From WRGA01 sp031553395 (GTDB lineage Bacteria > Bacteroidota > Bacteroidia > Bacteroidales > WRGA01), in assembly GCA_031553395.1 (NCBI GenBank), contig JAVBLR010000006.1, positions 368,327 to 432,326 of the forward strand: a DNA stretch of 64,000 nt, given 5' to 3'. The position numbers were made by a program, and so were the translations under genes. The first letter of the stretch is position 1, and each line of letters starts with the position of its first letter. Under the pieces are notes generated by a model. It saw nothing but the letters and a program-made list of their open reading frames with translations, ran no database searches and was not told the origin of the DNA. Positions 17,751-27,345 of the stretch are shown in pieces.

Positions 17751-18419
17751 ATGATAAAGCGTAATTATTTTCTTGTTGTTTTATTAATAATTTCTTTTTT
17801 GAGTGTTGACATTTCGTCACGCGCACAATCGATACGGCAAATAGACAGGGATATATTATATAATATAAATCAATTGGACGGTCCTTTTATTTCGGGCTAT
17901 TGCGATGTTATGGCCGCAAGTGCTTCAGTATTATCAATAGGTGTACCTGTTTCGATGTTTGCTTATTCTTTTGCAAAAGATGATCCTAAGATGCGGGAAA
18001 GCTCTATTTGTATTGGGGCTAGTGTTGCAACAAGTTTTGTTATATCCTATATTCTTAAGAATAAATTTGAACGGCATCGTCCCTATGAAAGTATTCCTTC
18101 GATAAATACTGAAACCATTGAAGATACTTATTCTTTTCCATCTTCTCATTCCACGGTGGCTTTTGCATTGGCAACTTCGCTTAGTTTGGAATATCCCAAA
18201 TGGTATATTATAGTTCCATCTTATTTTTGGGCTACATCGGTTGGGTTTGCCCGAATTCAGCAGGGAGTGCATTATCCTTCGGATGTTATTGCAGGTGCAT
18301 TATTGGGTACAAGTTCTGCTTTTCTTTGTCATGAATTAAATCTATGGATAAATAGTTCTATTAAGAAAAAAACAGTGGATACTTCTTGGATAAATGCTGT
18401 GTATGATATTGGTTATTAG
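17751..18419 (+). CDS. PAP2-family phosphatase, membrane-associated
   Basis: The 222-residue protein has an N-terminal signal or anchor segment (MIKRNYFLVVLLIISFLSV) and several hydrophobic helices. All three PAP2 active-site motifs are present: K103-x6-R110-P111, P130-S-S-H133, and R168-x5-H174-x3-D178. This family removes phosphate from lipids such as phosphatidic acid, undecaprenyl pyrophosphate or lipid A, with the active site facing the periplasm. Which substrate this one uses cannot be told from the sequence. It follows the unknown protein at 16945 and is followed by the purL promoter region. Confidence 0.88.
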   Translation: MIKRNYFLVVLLIISFLSVDISSRAQSIRQIDRDILYNINQLDGPFISGYCDVMAASASVLSIGVPVSMFAYSFAKDDPKMRESSICIGASVATSFVISYILKNKFERHRPYESIPSINTETIEDTYSFPSSHSTVAFALATSLSLEYPKWYIIVPSYFWATSVGFARIQQGVHYPSDVIAGALLGTSSAFLCHELNLWINSSIKKKTVDTSWINAVYDIGY

Positions 18420-18500
18420 TTGTTTGTTGTTAGTCGTTTTTTGCTGAGAATTTCTCTACAACTTTGATCTTTTCTGCTTCTTTAAGTCATAAATTCTCAA

Positions 18501-18508
18501 TATCTTTG
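18501..18508 (+). promoter_or_regulatory. Candidate purL promoter -7 box (TATCTTTG)
   Basis: TATCTTTG fits TAnnTTTG. A weak TTTA -33 element lies at 18481-18484 with a short 16-nt spacer. If used, the purL leader would be about 130 nt and would include the inverted repeat at 18543-18619. Confidence 0.45.
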
Positions 18509-18542
18509 CGCTTTCTTAAAAAACTCCACTGATTGGTTATCT

Positions 18543-18619
18543 GTTATTGGTTGTTAGTTATTTGATGGAAATAATAACGATCAAAACAACTAAGTAACAA
18601 ATAACAAGCAACTAATAAC
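18543..18619. repeat. Inverted repeat in the purL leader (GTTATTGGTTGTTAG type)
   Basis: A 22-nt arm starting GTTATTGG at 18543 matches the reverse complement of 18598-18619 at 19 of 22 positions. The loop is about 33 nt. Similar words (AACTAACAACTAACAACAAA) occur next to the element near 4690, so this looks like one copy of a dispersed intergenic repeat. Confidence 0.55.
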
Positions 18620-18642
18620 CCAAAATAACAAAAATAACAGAA

Positions 18643-21600
18643 ATGATTTCTTTTTTTAGAACCACTCAACAAAGTATTATTGCTGTAGAAACAGTTCAAC
18701 GTATTTCATCGGAAAATGAGAAAAAGTTCGTTTGGCTTTTTAGTGGAGGAAAACCTCTTAACGTTGAAAAAATAGACGGTTTTTTCGTTGGTCCGCGCAA
18801 AGAAATGATTACGCCTTGGTCTACTAATGCCGTTGAAATTACCCAGAATATGGGAATGGATGGTGTTGTACGAATCGAGGAATATTTTCCTGCTGATAAC
18901 GAAAATGCCGAACACGATCCGATGCTTCAGCGTATATATAAAGGTCTGAATCAGGATATTTTTACTATTAGTAAACAACCTGATTCGATTATATCTATTG
19001 ATGATATTGCTGCATACAATATTCAGGAAGGGCTGGCGTTGAGCAAAGACGAAATTGATTATCTGAATGATGTAAGCAAAAAGATAAACCGGAAACTGAC
19101 GGATAGTGAGGTTTTTGGATTTTCTCAGGTAAATTCCGAACATTGCCGCCATAAAATTTTCAATGGTACCTTTATTATAGATGGTGAAGAAAAAGAAAGT
19201 TCTTTATTTAAACTGATTAAGAAAACTTCGGAAGAGAATCCAAATAAATTGGTTTCGGCGTATAAGGATAATGTTGCTTTCAACGAAGGCCCTGTTGCTG
19301 AACAATTTGCTCCAATCTCTAATGATACATCTGATTTTTTTGAAACAAAAGAAATTAAAACGGTTATTTCGTTGAAGGCAGAAACTCATAATTTCCCGAC
19401 AACAGTAGAGCCTTTCAATGGTGCTGCAACCGGAACAGGTGGAGAAATTCGAGACCGGTTGGGTGGGGGGAAAGCTAGTTTGCCGATTGCCGGAACAGCT
19501 GTTTATATGACTTCTTATCCGCGTACGGAAGAAGGTCGGGAATGGGAAAATGCAATGCCCGAAAGGCCTTGGTTGTATCAAACTCCCGAACAGATTTTAA
19601 TTAAGGCTTCGAATGGTGCTTCGGATTTTGGAAATAAATTCGGTCAACCGTTGATTTGTGGTTCGGTTTTGACTTTCGAACATGCCGAAAATTACAAGAA
19701 ATTTGCTTACGATAAAGTGATTATGTTGGCAGGTGGAGTCGGTTTTGGTAACATGCGCGATAGTTTGAAAGGAACTCCCGAAGTTGGTGAAAAAGTAGTT
19801 GTAATGGGTGGTGATAACTACCGAATCGGAATGGGAGGAGGCGCTGTTTCTTCAGTTGATACTGGTCATTTCGAAAATGCTATTGAATTGAATGCTGTGC
19901 AGCGTGCTAATCCCGAGATGCAAAAACGTGTGTCGAATGTTATCCGTGCATTGGCAGAAAGCGATGATAATCCGATTGTTTCTGTTCATGACCATGGCGC
20001 CGGCGGACATTTGAATTGTCTTTCCGAATTAATTGAAACAACAGGTGGGAAAATAGATATGGATAAATTGCCGGTTGGTGACCCTACGCTTTCGGCGAAG
20101 GAAATTATCGGCAATGAAAGTCAGGAACGGATGGGATTCCTGATTAAGGAAAAAGATATTGAACGGGTTCAAAAAATTGCTGAACGTGAACGTGCGCCGA
20201 TGTATGTTGTGGGCGAAACGACAGGTGATATGCAATTTGTTTTTGAACAAAAAGACGGACAAAAACCAATTGATTTGAAGCTGGAATATATGTTTGGTAA
20301 GCCGCCTCGTACTATTATGGAGGATAAAACGATAAAAGAAAAATATATCAATCCGGTTTATGAAACTTCGCAAATTCACGAATATCTCGAAAATGTATTG
20401 CAACTTGAAGCTGTTGCGTGTAAAGATTGGTTGACAAATAAAGTTGATCGTTCGGTTACCGGAAAAATTGCCCGTCAACAATGTCAGGGAGAAATTCAAT
20501 TGCCGTTGAGTGATTGTGGTGTGGTTGCATTGGATTATCATGGGAAAGCGGGAATTGCAACTTCAATCGGACATGCGCCTCAGGCTGCAATGGCAGACCC
20601 GGCTAAAGGTTCGGTTTTGGCGGTTGCCGAAGCATTGACCAACATTGTTTTTGCTCCTTTAACTGATAAATTGGATTCTGTATCGCTTTCGGCAAACTGG
20701 ATGTGGCCTTGTCGGAACGAAGGAGAAGATGCTCGTTTGTATAAAGCGGTCGAGGCATTGAGTGATTTTTGTTGCCAGTTGGGAATCAATGTTCCAACAG
20801 GAAAAGACAGTTTGTCGATGACACAGAAATATGGCGATGAGAAAGTGCTTTCTCCCGGAACTGTAATTGTTTCGGCCGGTGGAGAAGTTTCGGATATCAA
20901 AAAGGTTGTTTCGCCTGTTTTGGTAAATGATAGTAAAACAGCTGTTTATTATATTGATTTTTCTTTTGATAAAATGCAATTGGGAGGTTCGGCTTTCGCT
21001 CAATCATTGAATAGAGTGGGAGAGGATGTCCCTACTGTAACCGATTCGGAATATTTTGTTGATGCATTTAATACTGTTCAGGAATTAATCGAAAAAGAAT
21101 TGATTCTGGCTGGGCATGATATTTCGGCAGGTGGTATGATTACTGCTTTACTTGAGATGTGTTTTGCGAATCAGGATGGTGGATTGGAAGTGAAGTTGGA
21201 TGCCATCAACGAAGATGATTTGATAAAAATCCTTTTTAGTGAAAATCCGGGAATTTTAATTCAGGTAAAAGATAAATCATCCGTAGAAAAAATATTATCC
21301 GATAATGGTGTTGGTTTTGCCAAAATTGCAACACCTTGTGATGAACGTCATATTTTAGTTGAAAAAGAAGGAATTTCATATCAATTCGGTATCGACCATT
21401 TGCGGGATGTTTGGTTTTCTTCTTCTTATTTATTGGATAGAAAACAAAGTGGAGAAGTTTGTGCTAAAGCTCGTTTTGAGAACTATAAGCAACAACCGCT
21501 GGAATTCAAATTTAATCCGGATTTTACCGGAAAGCTTTCTTCTTATGGATTAACTCAAAATCGGAAAGAAAAGTCGGGAATCAAAGCTGCTATTATCCGG

Positions 21601-22335
21601 GAAAAAGGAGTGAATGGCGATCGAGAAATGGCTTATTCGCTTTATTTAGCCGGATTTGATGTGAAAGATGTACATATGACAGACCTTACTTCCGGACGCG
21701 AAACGCTCGAAGACATCAATATGGTTGTATATTGCGGTGGATTTTCTAACTCCGATGTATTGGGTTCTGCCAAAGGTTGGGCGGGAGGATTTCTTTTCAA
21801 TGAAAAAGCTAAAGCCACATTGGATAAATTTTATGCTCGTCCCGATACATTGAGTTTGGGAATTTGCAATGGTTGTCAATTGATGATGGAATTGGAATTG
21901 ATTTGTCCAAAAGATGCCAACCATCCGAAAATGTTGCATAATGAATCGCATAAATTAGAGTCTCAATTTATAGGTGTAACTATTCCAGAAAATAATTCGA
22001 TAATGTTTGGTTCGTTGTCGGGAAATAAGTTGGGAATTTGGGTTACTCATGCCGAAGGCAAGTTTTCATTTCCGAAGCCAGTTAGTGAATATAATGTGAT
22101 AGCACAATATTCGTATGATGCTTATCCGGCTAATCCGAATGCTTCGCCATCAGCTGTTGCGGGAATTTGTTCTGCTGATGGACGTCATTTGGCAATGATG
22201 CCTCACTTGGAACGTTCCATTTTCCCATGGCAATGTGGGCATTATCCACTTGAAAGAAAAAATAATGACCAAATTACTCCATGGATTGAAGCATTTGTGA
22301 ATGCAAGAAAATGGATTGAGGAGAAAACAAATTAA
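18643..22335 (+). CDS. purL: Phosphoribosylformylglycinamidine synthase, large single-chain type
   Basis: This 1230-residue cytosolic enzyme catalyses the ATP- and glutamine-dependent conversion of FGAR to FGAM in purine synthesis. It is the long fused form in which the synthetase and glutaminase are in one chain. The N-terminal part carries SEVFGFSQVNSEHCRHKIFNG near residue 155 and KAETHNFPTTVEPFNGAATG near 245. The C-terminal class I amidotransferase has its nucleophile Cys1078 in GICNGCQLMMELE, and its His/Glu region in the terminal PHLERSIFPWQ. Length is close to that of other single-chain PurL proteins. It is probably monocistronic, with a terminator at 22372. Confidence 0.97.
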   Translation: MISFFRTTQQSIIAVETVQRISSENEKKFVWLFSGGKPLNVEKIDGFFVGPRKEMITPWSTNAVEITQNMGMDGVVRIEEYFPADNENAEHDPMLQRIYKGLNQDIFTISKQPDSIISIDDIAAYNIQEGLALSKDEIDYLNDVSKKINRKLTDSEVFGFSQVNSEHCRHKIFNGTFIIDGEEKESSLFKLIKKTSEENPNKLVSAYKDNVAFNEGPVAEQFAPISNDTSDFFETKEIKTVISLKAETHNFPTTVEPFNGAATGTGGEIRDRLGGGKASLPIAGTAVYMTSYPRTEEGREWENAMPERPWLYQTPEQILIKASNGASDFGNKFGQPLICGSVLTFEHAENYKKFAYDKVIMLAGGVGFGNMRDSLKGTPEVGEKVVVMGGDNYRIGMGGGAVSSVDTGHFENAIELNAVQRANPEMQKRVSNVIRALAESDDNPIVSVHDHGAGGHLNCLSELIETTGGKIDMDKLPVGDPTLSAKEIIGNESQERMGFLIKEKDIERVQKIAERERAPMYVVGETTGDMQFVFEQKDGQKPIDLKLEYMFGKPPRTIMEDKTIKEKYINPVYETSQIHEYLENVLQLEAVACKDWLTNKVDRSVTGKIARQQCQGEIQLPLSDCGVVALDYHGKAGIATSIGHAPQAAMADPAKGSVLAVAEALTNIVFAPLTDKLDSVSLSANWMWPCRNEGEDARLYKAVEALSDFCCQLGINVPTGKDSLSMTQKYGDEKVLSPGTVIVSAGGEVSDIKKVVSPVLVNDSKTAVYYIDFSFDKMQLGGSAFAQSLNRVGEDVPTVTDSEYFVDAFNTVQELIEKELILAGHDISAGGMITALLEMCFANQDGGLEVKLDAINEDDLIKILFSENPGILIQVKDKSSVEKILSDNGVGFAKIATPCDERHILVEKEGISYQFGIDHLRDVWFSSSYLLDRKQSGEVCAKARFENYKQQPLEFKFNPDFTGKLSSYGLTQNRKEKSGIKAAIIREKGVNGDREMAYSLYLAGFDVKDVHMTDLTSGRETLEDINMVVYCGGFSNSDVLGSAKGWAGGFLFNEKAKATLDKFYARPDTLSLGICNGCQLMMELELICPKDANHPKMLHNESHKLESQFIGVTIPENNSIMFGSLSGNKLGIWVTHAEGKFSFPKPVSEYNVIAQYSYDAYPANPNASPSAVAGICSADGRHLAMMPHLERSIFPWQCGHYPLERKNNDQITPWIEAFVNARKWIEEKTN

Positions 22336-22371
22336 CTTGCAATGTTGTTTATTTACGTATAGATAGGTAAT

Positions 22372-22422
22372 AAAAATAGTTAGAGGTAGTTTTATATAAC
22401 ATAAATACCTCTAACTACTTTT
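22372..22422 (+). terminator. Terminator hairpin after purL
   Basis: A 17-nt arm at 22372-22388 pairs with 22406-22422 with one G-A mismatch (core AGTTAGAGGTA). T-rich sequence follows. The AGTTAGAGGTAG core is shared with the region after the pectate lyase gene. Confidence 0.75.
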
Positions 22423-22469
22423 ATTACTATATTTGTTTTTGAATAACTTTAACAAAAACAACTTAAATT

Positions 22470-23006
22470 ATGCGTAAGGAACTTATACAAATAGGCCTGT
22501 TTCTGTTATTATTGATGTGTCCGAAGATTTTTCTTTATGGGCAGTCGGGTTCTCCATATAAACTATCCTTAGAAGGTATCCAGCCTTCCAGTATCCTTCA
22601 ATTTGATAATTCATCTTCCTTGTTTAGATTGGATTCTATTATGTATAAGGCAGAGAATACGTTACCTCTTTCTTTTCGTATAAAACAAATGGAAATGCAA
22701 TATCAAATGGAAATGGGAAATAGCCCATTGTCTGTAAATATTGGAGTTATGCATCATTGGCTTAAGCCGGTAGATAATCTTAGTACACTTTTAGATAATG
22801 CTGCAATCGTTTATGATGGATACCGATATAAATTTGACTTCGATCATGGGTATTTTGGCCCGGCGCGTAGTCCGATAGTTGGCCGTAATATTCCCAAAAG
22901 TGTATACACCGACATTTTGTATCCTTGGCAAAATGCACCTCAATCAAAATTCTTCACATACAAAGCATTATATCTGATTACGAATTTTGTATATCCGGAT
23001 AAATGA
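22470..23006 (+). CDS. Small secreted protein of unknown function
   Basis: The 178-residue protein begins MRKELIQIGLFLLLLMCP and has a signal peptide with likely cleavage after YGQ. The mature part is about 155 residues with many aromatic residues and no motif that I recognise; the C-terminus is KALYLITNFVYPDK. It sits alone between the purL terminator and a strong terminator at 23037. Its location is probably periplasmic or outer membrane. No function is suggested by its neighbours. Confidence 0.65.
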   Translation: MRKELIQIGLFLLLLMCPKIFLYGQSGSPYKLSLEGIQPSSILQFDNSSSLFRLDSIMYKAENTLPLSFRIKQMEMQYQMEMGNSPLSVNIGVMHHWLKPVDNLSTLLDNAAIVYDGYRYKFDFDHGYFGPARSPIVGRNIPKSVYTDILYPWQNAPQSKFFTYKALYLITNFVYPDK

Positions 23007-23036
23007 TTGATAACTTATGTATTTATACATATTCGA

Positions 23037-23075
23037 AAAGCGGAAAATCAGTTTTATTGATTTTCCGCTTTCTTC
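23037..23075 (+). terminator. Rho-independent terminator
   Basis: AAAGCGGAAAATCA at 23037-23050 pairs exactly with TGATTTTCCGCTTT at 23058-23071, with a 7-nt loop and T-rich downstream sequence. It insulates the kdp operon from upstream transcription. Confidence 0.88.
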
Positions 23076-23168
23076 TTTATAAAATCTTTATACTCTTCTT
23101 TTTTTCCTTATAGAATCCTTATAACAAATGCTATTACTTTGTTGTTATAAATATAAATGCAAAAGATT

Positions 23169-23258
23169 ATGGTAGCAATGTATATTATTGGAGGAATAAT
23201 CGGTGTTTTCTTATTAGGATACCTTTTATATGTATTAATAAAACCCGAAAAATTTTAG
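23169..23258 (+). CDS. kdpF: KdpF, small subunit of the potassium-transporting ATPase
   Basis: This 29-residue reading frame (MVAMYIIGGIIGVFLLGYLL and then YVLIKPEKF) is easily missed because of its size. It is a single transmembrane helix followed by the IKPEKF tail that typifies KdpF. KdpF stabilises the KdpABC complex in the inner membrane. It lies 6 bp upstream of kdpA, in the canonical F-A-B-C order. An alternative start at the second Met (23178) would make it shorter by three residues. Confidence 0.92.
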   Translation: MVAMYIIGGIIGVFLLGYLLYVLIKPEKF

Positions 23259-23264
23259 GTAATT

Positions 23265-24956
23265 ATGGAGTTTACTAATTATATAGAAATCGGACTATTT
23301 ATTGTTTTATTGATAGTTCTTACGCCATTATTGGGAAGTTATATGGCAAAGGTAATTCAAGGCGAAAAGCATCTTTTCACTCCGGTATTTGGCAAAGCGG
23401 AAAATCGTATTTATAAACTGATTGGAATTAATTCTACCGATTCCATGAATTGGAAAAAATATGCCATAGCGTTATTGATGTTTAACCTGATTGGTTTTCT
23501 GTTTTTATTTTTTATACTGATGATTCAAAAATGGCTTCCGCTTAATCCGCAGCATATTGAGAATATCAACTGGCATACGGCTTTTAATACATCTGTTAGT
23601 TTTGTTACAAATACCAATTGGCAATCTTATTCGGGAGAAGCAGGATTGAGCTATTTCAGTCAGATGATTGGATTAACAGTTCAGAATTTCCTGAGTGCTG
23701 CAACCGGAATTGCTGTTTTGACAGCATTAACACGCGGAATCATTTCTAAAAAATCAGAAAAAATAGGCAATTTTTGGGTAGATTTAACTCGTTCGACACT
23801 TTATATATTGTTGCCGTTATCTATCATATTGTCTGTTTTATTAGTTGGGCAAGGTGTTGTTCAAAATATAAGTAATTATACCGAAGCAACGACATTGTCT
23901 GGAGATATACAGGAAATTCCTCAAGGACCTGCTGCATCTCAAATTGCTATCAAACAATTGGGAACAAATGGTGGCGGATTCTTTGGTGTCAATAGTGCTC
24001 ATCCGTTTGAAAATCCGACGCCGTTTTCTAACTTTCTGGAAGTATTGTCAATTTTGCTTATTCCGGCTGCGTTGACTTACACGTATGGCAAAATGGTTGC
24101 ATCAACAAGACAGGGTTGGACAATCTTTGCAGCCATGTTTGTTTTATTTGCTGTTGGATTGTTTGTTTCATTGCATTCGGAGTTCAGCCAATCCGGAGTA
24201 TGGAATAACCAATCTTTTATGGAAGGAAAAGAAACACGATTCGGAGTAGTAAACAGTGTTTTATGGTCGACCGTAACAACAGCAGCATCCAATGGTTCTG
24301 TGAATGCGATGCATGATAGCTTGACTCCGCTGTCGGGTATGATAGCCATGATTAATATGATGCTTGGTGAAGTTATTTTTGGTGGTGCCGGCGCCGGATT
24401 ATATGGTATGATTATATTTATTATTCTAACAGTCTTTATTGCAGGACTAATGGTTGGACGAACTCCTGAATATCTAGGGAAAAAAATAGAAGCATTTGAA
24501 GTGAAGATGGCAATGATTGCGGTATTATGTCCGGCTATTGTTATTTTGTTGTTTTCTGCAATTGCTTGTACAACTGATATTGGATTAAAATCCCTGAGTA
24601 ATAATGGTCCGCATGGGTTATCCGAAATCTTATATGCCTTTTCCTCTGCTGCCGGAAATAATGGAAGTGCATTTGCCGGATTGAATGCCTCTTCAGTTTT
24701 TTATAATGTACTGATAGGGATAGGAATATTAATCGGACGATATGGAATCATTGTTCCCGTATTGGCTATTGCCGGCAGTTTGGCGCAAAAGAAGAAAATA
24801 CCTGTATCTCCAGGAACATTCCGAACAGACAACGCTTTATTTGTCGGATTGCTGATTACTGTAATTTTAGTTGTTGGCGGATTAACATTTTTCCCGGCTT
24901 TGTCTCTCGGCCCGATTGCAGAACATATTCTTATGAAAAATGGCATGTTATTTTGA
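23265..24956 (+). CDS. kdpA: KdpA, potassium-binding subunit of the Kdp ATPase
   Basis: The 563-residue polytopic protein matches KdpA in length and sequence: TPLLGSYMAKVIQGE near the N-terminus, then SVSFVTNTNWQSYSGE, KQLGTNGGGFFGVNSAHPFENPTP (shown in part) and AAGNNGSAFAGLN, which are the selectivity-filter-like loops. It selects and binds K+ for the high-affinity ATP-driven pump in the inner membrane. The N-terminus follows kdpF closely. Between kdpA and kdpB lie 303 bp instead of the usual few, due to an inserted repeat (25040-25195). Confidence 0.96.
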   Translation: MEFTNYIEIGLFIVLLIVLTPLLGSYMAKVIQGEKHLFTPVFGKAENRIYKLIGINSTDSMNWKKYAIALLMFNLIGFLFLFFILMIQKWLPLNPQHIENINWHTAFNTSVSFVTNTNWQSYSGEAGLSYFSQMIGLTVQNFLSAATGIAVLTALTRGIISKKSEKIGNFWVDLTRSTLYILLPLSIILSVLLVGQGVVQNISNYTEATTLSGDIQEIPQGPAASQIAIKQLGTNGGGFFGVNSAHPFENPTPFSNFLEVLSILLIPAALTYTYGKMVASTRQGWTIFAAMFVLFAVGLFVSLHSEFSQSGVWNNQSFMEGKETRFGVVNSVLWSTVTTAASNGSVNAMHDSLTPLSGMIAMINMMLGEVIFGGAGAGLYGMIIFIILTVFIAGLMVGRTPEYLGKKIEAFEVKMAMIAVLCPAIVILLFSAIACTTDIGLKSLSNNGPHGLSEILYAFSSAAGNNGSAFAGLNASSVFYNVLIGIGILIGRYGIIVPVLAIAGSLAQKKKIPVSPGTFRTDNALFVGLLITVILVVGGLTFFPALSLGPIAEHILMKNGMLF

Positions 24957-25039
24957 TTTGCTGACGCAAATGATTTTTATTTGGCTCCGCTGATTTTCAA
25001 TTCACAAATGTGATTGCCTAAAGTCAATCTTTTAGGTTT

Positions 25040-25195
25040 CGCACAGATTTCACAAATTACACAAATTTTTAAATTGACGTAGGTCAATGTATCTGTGAAA
25101 TAAAAAAGATAAATAGCTTGATAATGATAGATATATGCAAAATGTAAATATTATTCGGCTAACCAAAATCTGTGTAATCAGTGAAATCTGCGCGA
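25040..25195. repeat. Repeat element with terminal inverted repeats inside the kdp operon
   Basis: The 30-nt arm at 25040-25069 (core CACAGATTTCACAAATTACAC) matches the reverse complement of 25165-25195 with only a few mismatches. The words CACAGATTTCACAGATTACAC and complement belong to a dispersed intergenic repeat that I recall from many Bacteroidetes genomes. Two small palindromes, TTGACGTAGGTCAA near 25073 and TTTTGACGAAGTCAAAA near 25208, lie in and beside it. It occupies most of the gap between kdpA and kdpB, at 24957-25259. No gene is present in this gap. Confidence 0.7.
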
Positions 25196-25259
25196 GAATA
25201 CTTTAATTTTGACGAAGTCAAAATATATACTTTTAGACATTGTTTTAATTTTTTTTAAA

Positions 25260-27332
25260 ATGAAAACTCAAAAAACAAAACTTTTAAATAAACAATTGAT
25301 AATTGAGGCATTGAAGACTTCTTTTGTCAAATTATCTCCTGTTTCGCTTATTAAAAATCCGGTGATATTTATTGTCGGAATCGGAGCTTTTTTTACTACA
25401 ATTATTGTTATAAGTGGAATCATAAATAGTAATTTTTCCGGATTTCATTTGCAAATAGCTATTTGGCTGTGGCTTACTGTTTTATTTGCTAATTTTTCGG
25501 AGGCTATTGCTGAAAGTCGAGGAAAAGCTCAAGCCGAAAGTCTTCGGGCTAATCGTTCTCAAATTAAAGCCAGAAAGTTGGTTAATAATAAAGAAGAAAT
25601 TGTAGGTGCTTCTGTCCTCAAAAAAGATGATATTGTCGTTTGTGAGGCCGGTGATATTATTCCTTCCGATGGCGAAGTAATCGAAGGTATTGCTACTGTT
25701 GATGAATCGGCTATTACCGGAGAATCGGCACCTGTTATCAGGGAGAGTGGAGGCGATAGGAATGCAGTTACGGGTGGAACAAAGGTGTTGAGTGACCGTA
25801 TTGTCATTCAGATTACTTCTGATGCGGGAAATACATTTATTGACCGTATGATTGCGTTGGTTGAAGGTGCGAAACGGCAAAAAACACCAAATGAAATTGC
25901 ATTGACTATATTGCTTGCCGGGCTTTCAATTATTTTTCTTCTTGCTGTTGGTACGTTACCTGCTTTTTTCGGATATAGCCTTCATGCTTCGGGTTTACCT
26001 CAATCTGGCAATTTGAGTATTCCTATTTTAATTTCGCTGTTGGTTTGTTTGATTCCGACTACAATCGGTGGATTGCTTAGCGCCATTGGAATTAGCGGAA
26101 TGGATAGATTGATGAAACGGAATGTTATTGCAACAAGTGGACGGGCAATCGAAGCTGCCGGGGATGTGGATGTATTGTTGTTGGATAAAACCGGTACGAT
26201 AACATTGGGAAATCGTATGGCTACTGATTTTATTCCTGCGGATGGAGTGGTTGTGGATGAAATGGCAGATGCTGCTCAACTTTCTTCATTGAGTGACGAA
26301 ACTCCCGAAGGACGTTCTGTTGTTATTCTGGCAAAAGAAAAGTTTGGAATTCGCGGGCGGGATTTAAAGAGTATGGAAGCTACATTTATTCCGTTTACTG
26401 CTCAAACAAGAATGAGTGGGGTGGATATTAAAATAAATGGTAAAGTTCAGCAAATAAGGAAAGGAGCAGTTGATGCTATACGTTCTTTCGTATTGAATAA
26501 TAACGGTTTCTTTCCGGAAAATGTGATAGAAAAAGCAAATGAATTGGCCCAACAAGGTGCAACTCCACTAATTGTTGCCCGGGGTAATGTTGTTTTGGGA
26601 ATTATTCATTTAAAGGATATTGTAAAAGGTGGAATCAAGGAGCGTTTTGCTCAATTACGTAAAATGGGAATTAAAACTGTAATGATAACAGGGGATAATT
26701 CGTTAACGGCTGCTGCGATTGCTGCTGAAGCCGGGGTAGACGACTTTCTGGCAGAAGCAAAGCCTGAAGATAAATTATTGCGAATCAGGGAAGAACAGGC
26801 GAATGGACATTTAGTAGGAATGATTGGGGATGGAACAAATGATGCCCCGGCTTTAGCCCAATCGGATGTGGGTATTGCTATGAGTAGCGGAACACAAGCT
26901 GCAAGGGAAGCAGGAAATATGGTTGATTTGGATAGTAATCCTACAAAATTGATTGAAGTAGTTGAAGTTGGTAAGCAATTATTAATGACCCGGGGTGCAT
27001 TAACAACTTTCAGTATTGCAAATGATGTGGCTAAATACTTTGCGATTATTCCGGCTATTGCAGTTTCGCTTTATGTTGGAAGTTCGGGAAAAGGAGTTCT
27101 TTCTATATTGAATATTATGCACTTATCGTCTCCCGAAAACGCATTGTTAAGCGCTGTAATATTTAATGCATTGATTATTTTTTTCTTAATTCCTCTTGCG
27201 TTGAAAGGTGTAAAATACAGAGCCGAATCTCCGGCAAAATCATTAAGCCGTAATTTACTTATTTACGGAGTAGGCGGAATCATAACACCGTTTATAGGTA
27301 TTAAATTAATAGATTTATTGATGCAATTGTAA
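25260..27332 (+). CDS. kdpB: KdpB, catalytic P-type ATPase subunit
   Basis: The ATG at 25260 gives 690 residues starting MKTQKTKLLNKQL, close to the usual KdpB length; a TTG at 25209 also opens the frame but would add an unlikely leader. The phosphorylated aspartate is Asp309 in LDKTGTITLGNR. The actuator motif is DESAITGESAPV, and the hinge motif is MIGDGTNDAPALAQSDVGIAM. KdpB hydrolyses ATP to drive K+ uptake through KdpA in the inner membrane. It is followed by kdpC after 13 bp. Confidence 0.97.
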   Translation: MKTQKTKLLNKQLIIEALKTSFVKLSPVSLIKNPVIFIVGIGAFFTTIIVISGIINSNFSGFHLQIAIWLWLTVLFANFSEAIAESRGKAQAESLRANRSQIKARKLVNNKEEIVGASVLKKDDIVVCEAGDIIPSDGEVIEGIATVDESAITGESAPVIRESGGDRNAVTGGTKVLSDRIVIQITSDAGNTFIDRMIALVEGAKRQKTPNEIALTILLAGLSIIFLLAVGTLPAFFGYSLHASGLPQSGNLSIPILISLLVCLIPTTIGGLLSAIGISGMDRLMKRNVIATSGRAIEAAGDVDVLLLDKTGTITLGNRMATDFIPADGVVVDEMADAAQLSSLSDETPEGRSVVILAKEKFGIRGRDLKSMEATFIPFTAQTRMSGVDIKINGKVQQIRKGAVDAIRSFVLNNNGFFPENVIEKANELAQQGATPLIVARGNVVLGIIHLKDIVKGGIKERFAQLRKMGIKTVMITGDNSLTAAAIAAEAGVDDFLAEAKPEDKLLRIREEQANGHLVGMIGDGTNDAPALAQSDVGIAMSSGTQAAREAGNMVDLDSNPTKLIEVVEVGKQLLMTRGALTTFSIANDVAKYFAIIPAIAVSLYVGSSGKGVLSILNIMHLSSPENALLSAVIFNALIIFFLIPLALKGVKYRAESPAKSLSRNLLIYGVGGIITPFIGIKLIDLLMQL

Positions 27333-27345
27333 GCTTCTTATTAAT

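Noticed and set aside
20029..20541. Open frame of 170 codons on the minus strand inside purL.
   Set aside because: It is antisense to the highly conserved PurL coding sequence and has no plausible protein features.
25209..25259. TTG at 25209 as start of kdpB.
   Set aside because: It would add 17 residues not found in KdpB proteins and lies in the repeat flank; the ATG at 25260 gives the family length.
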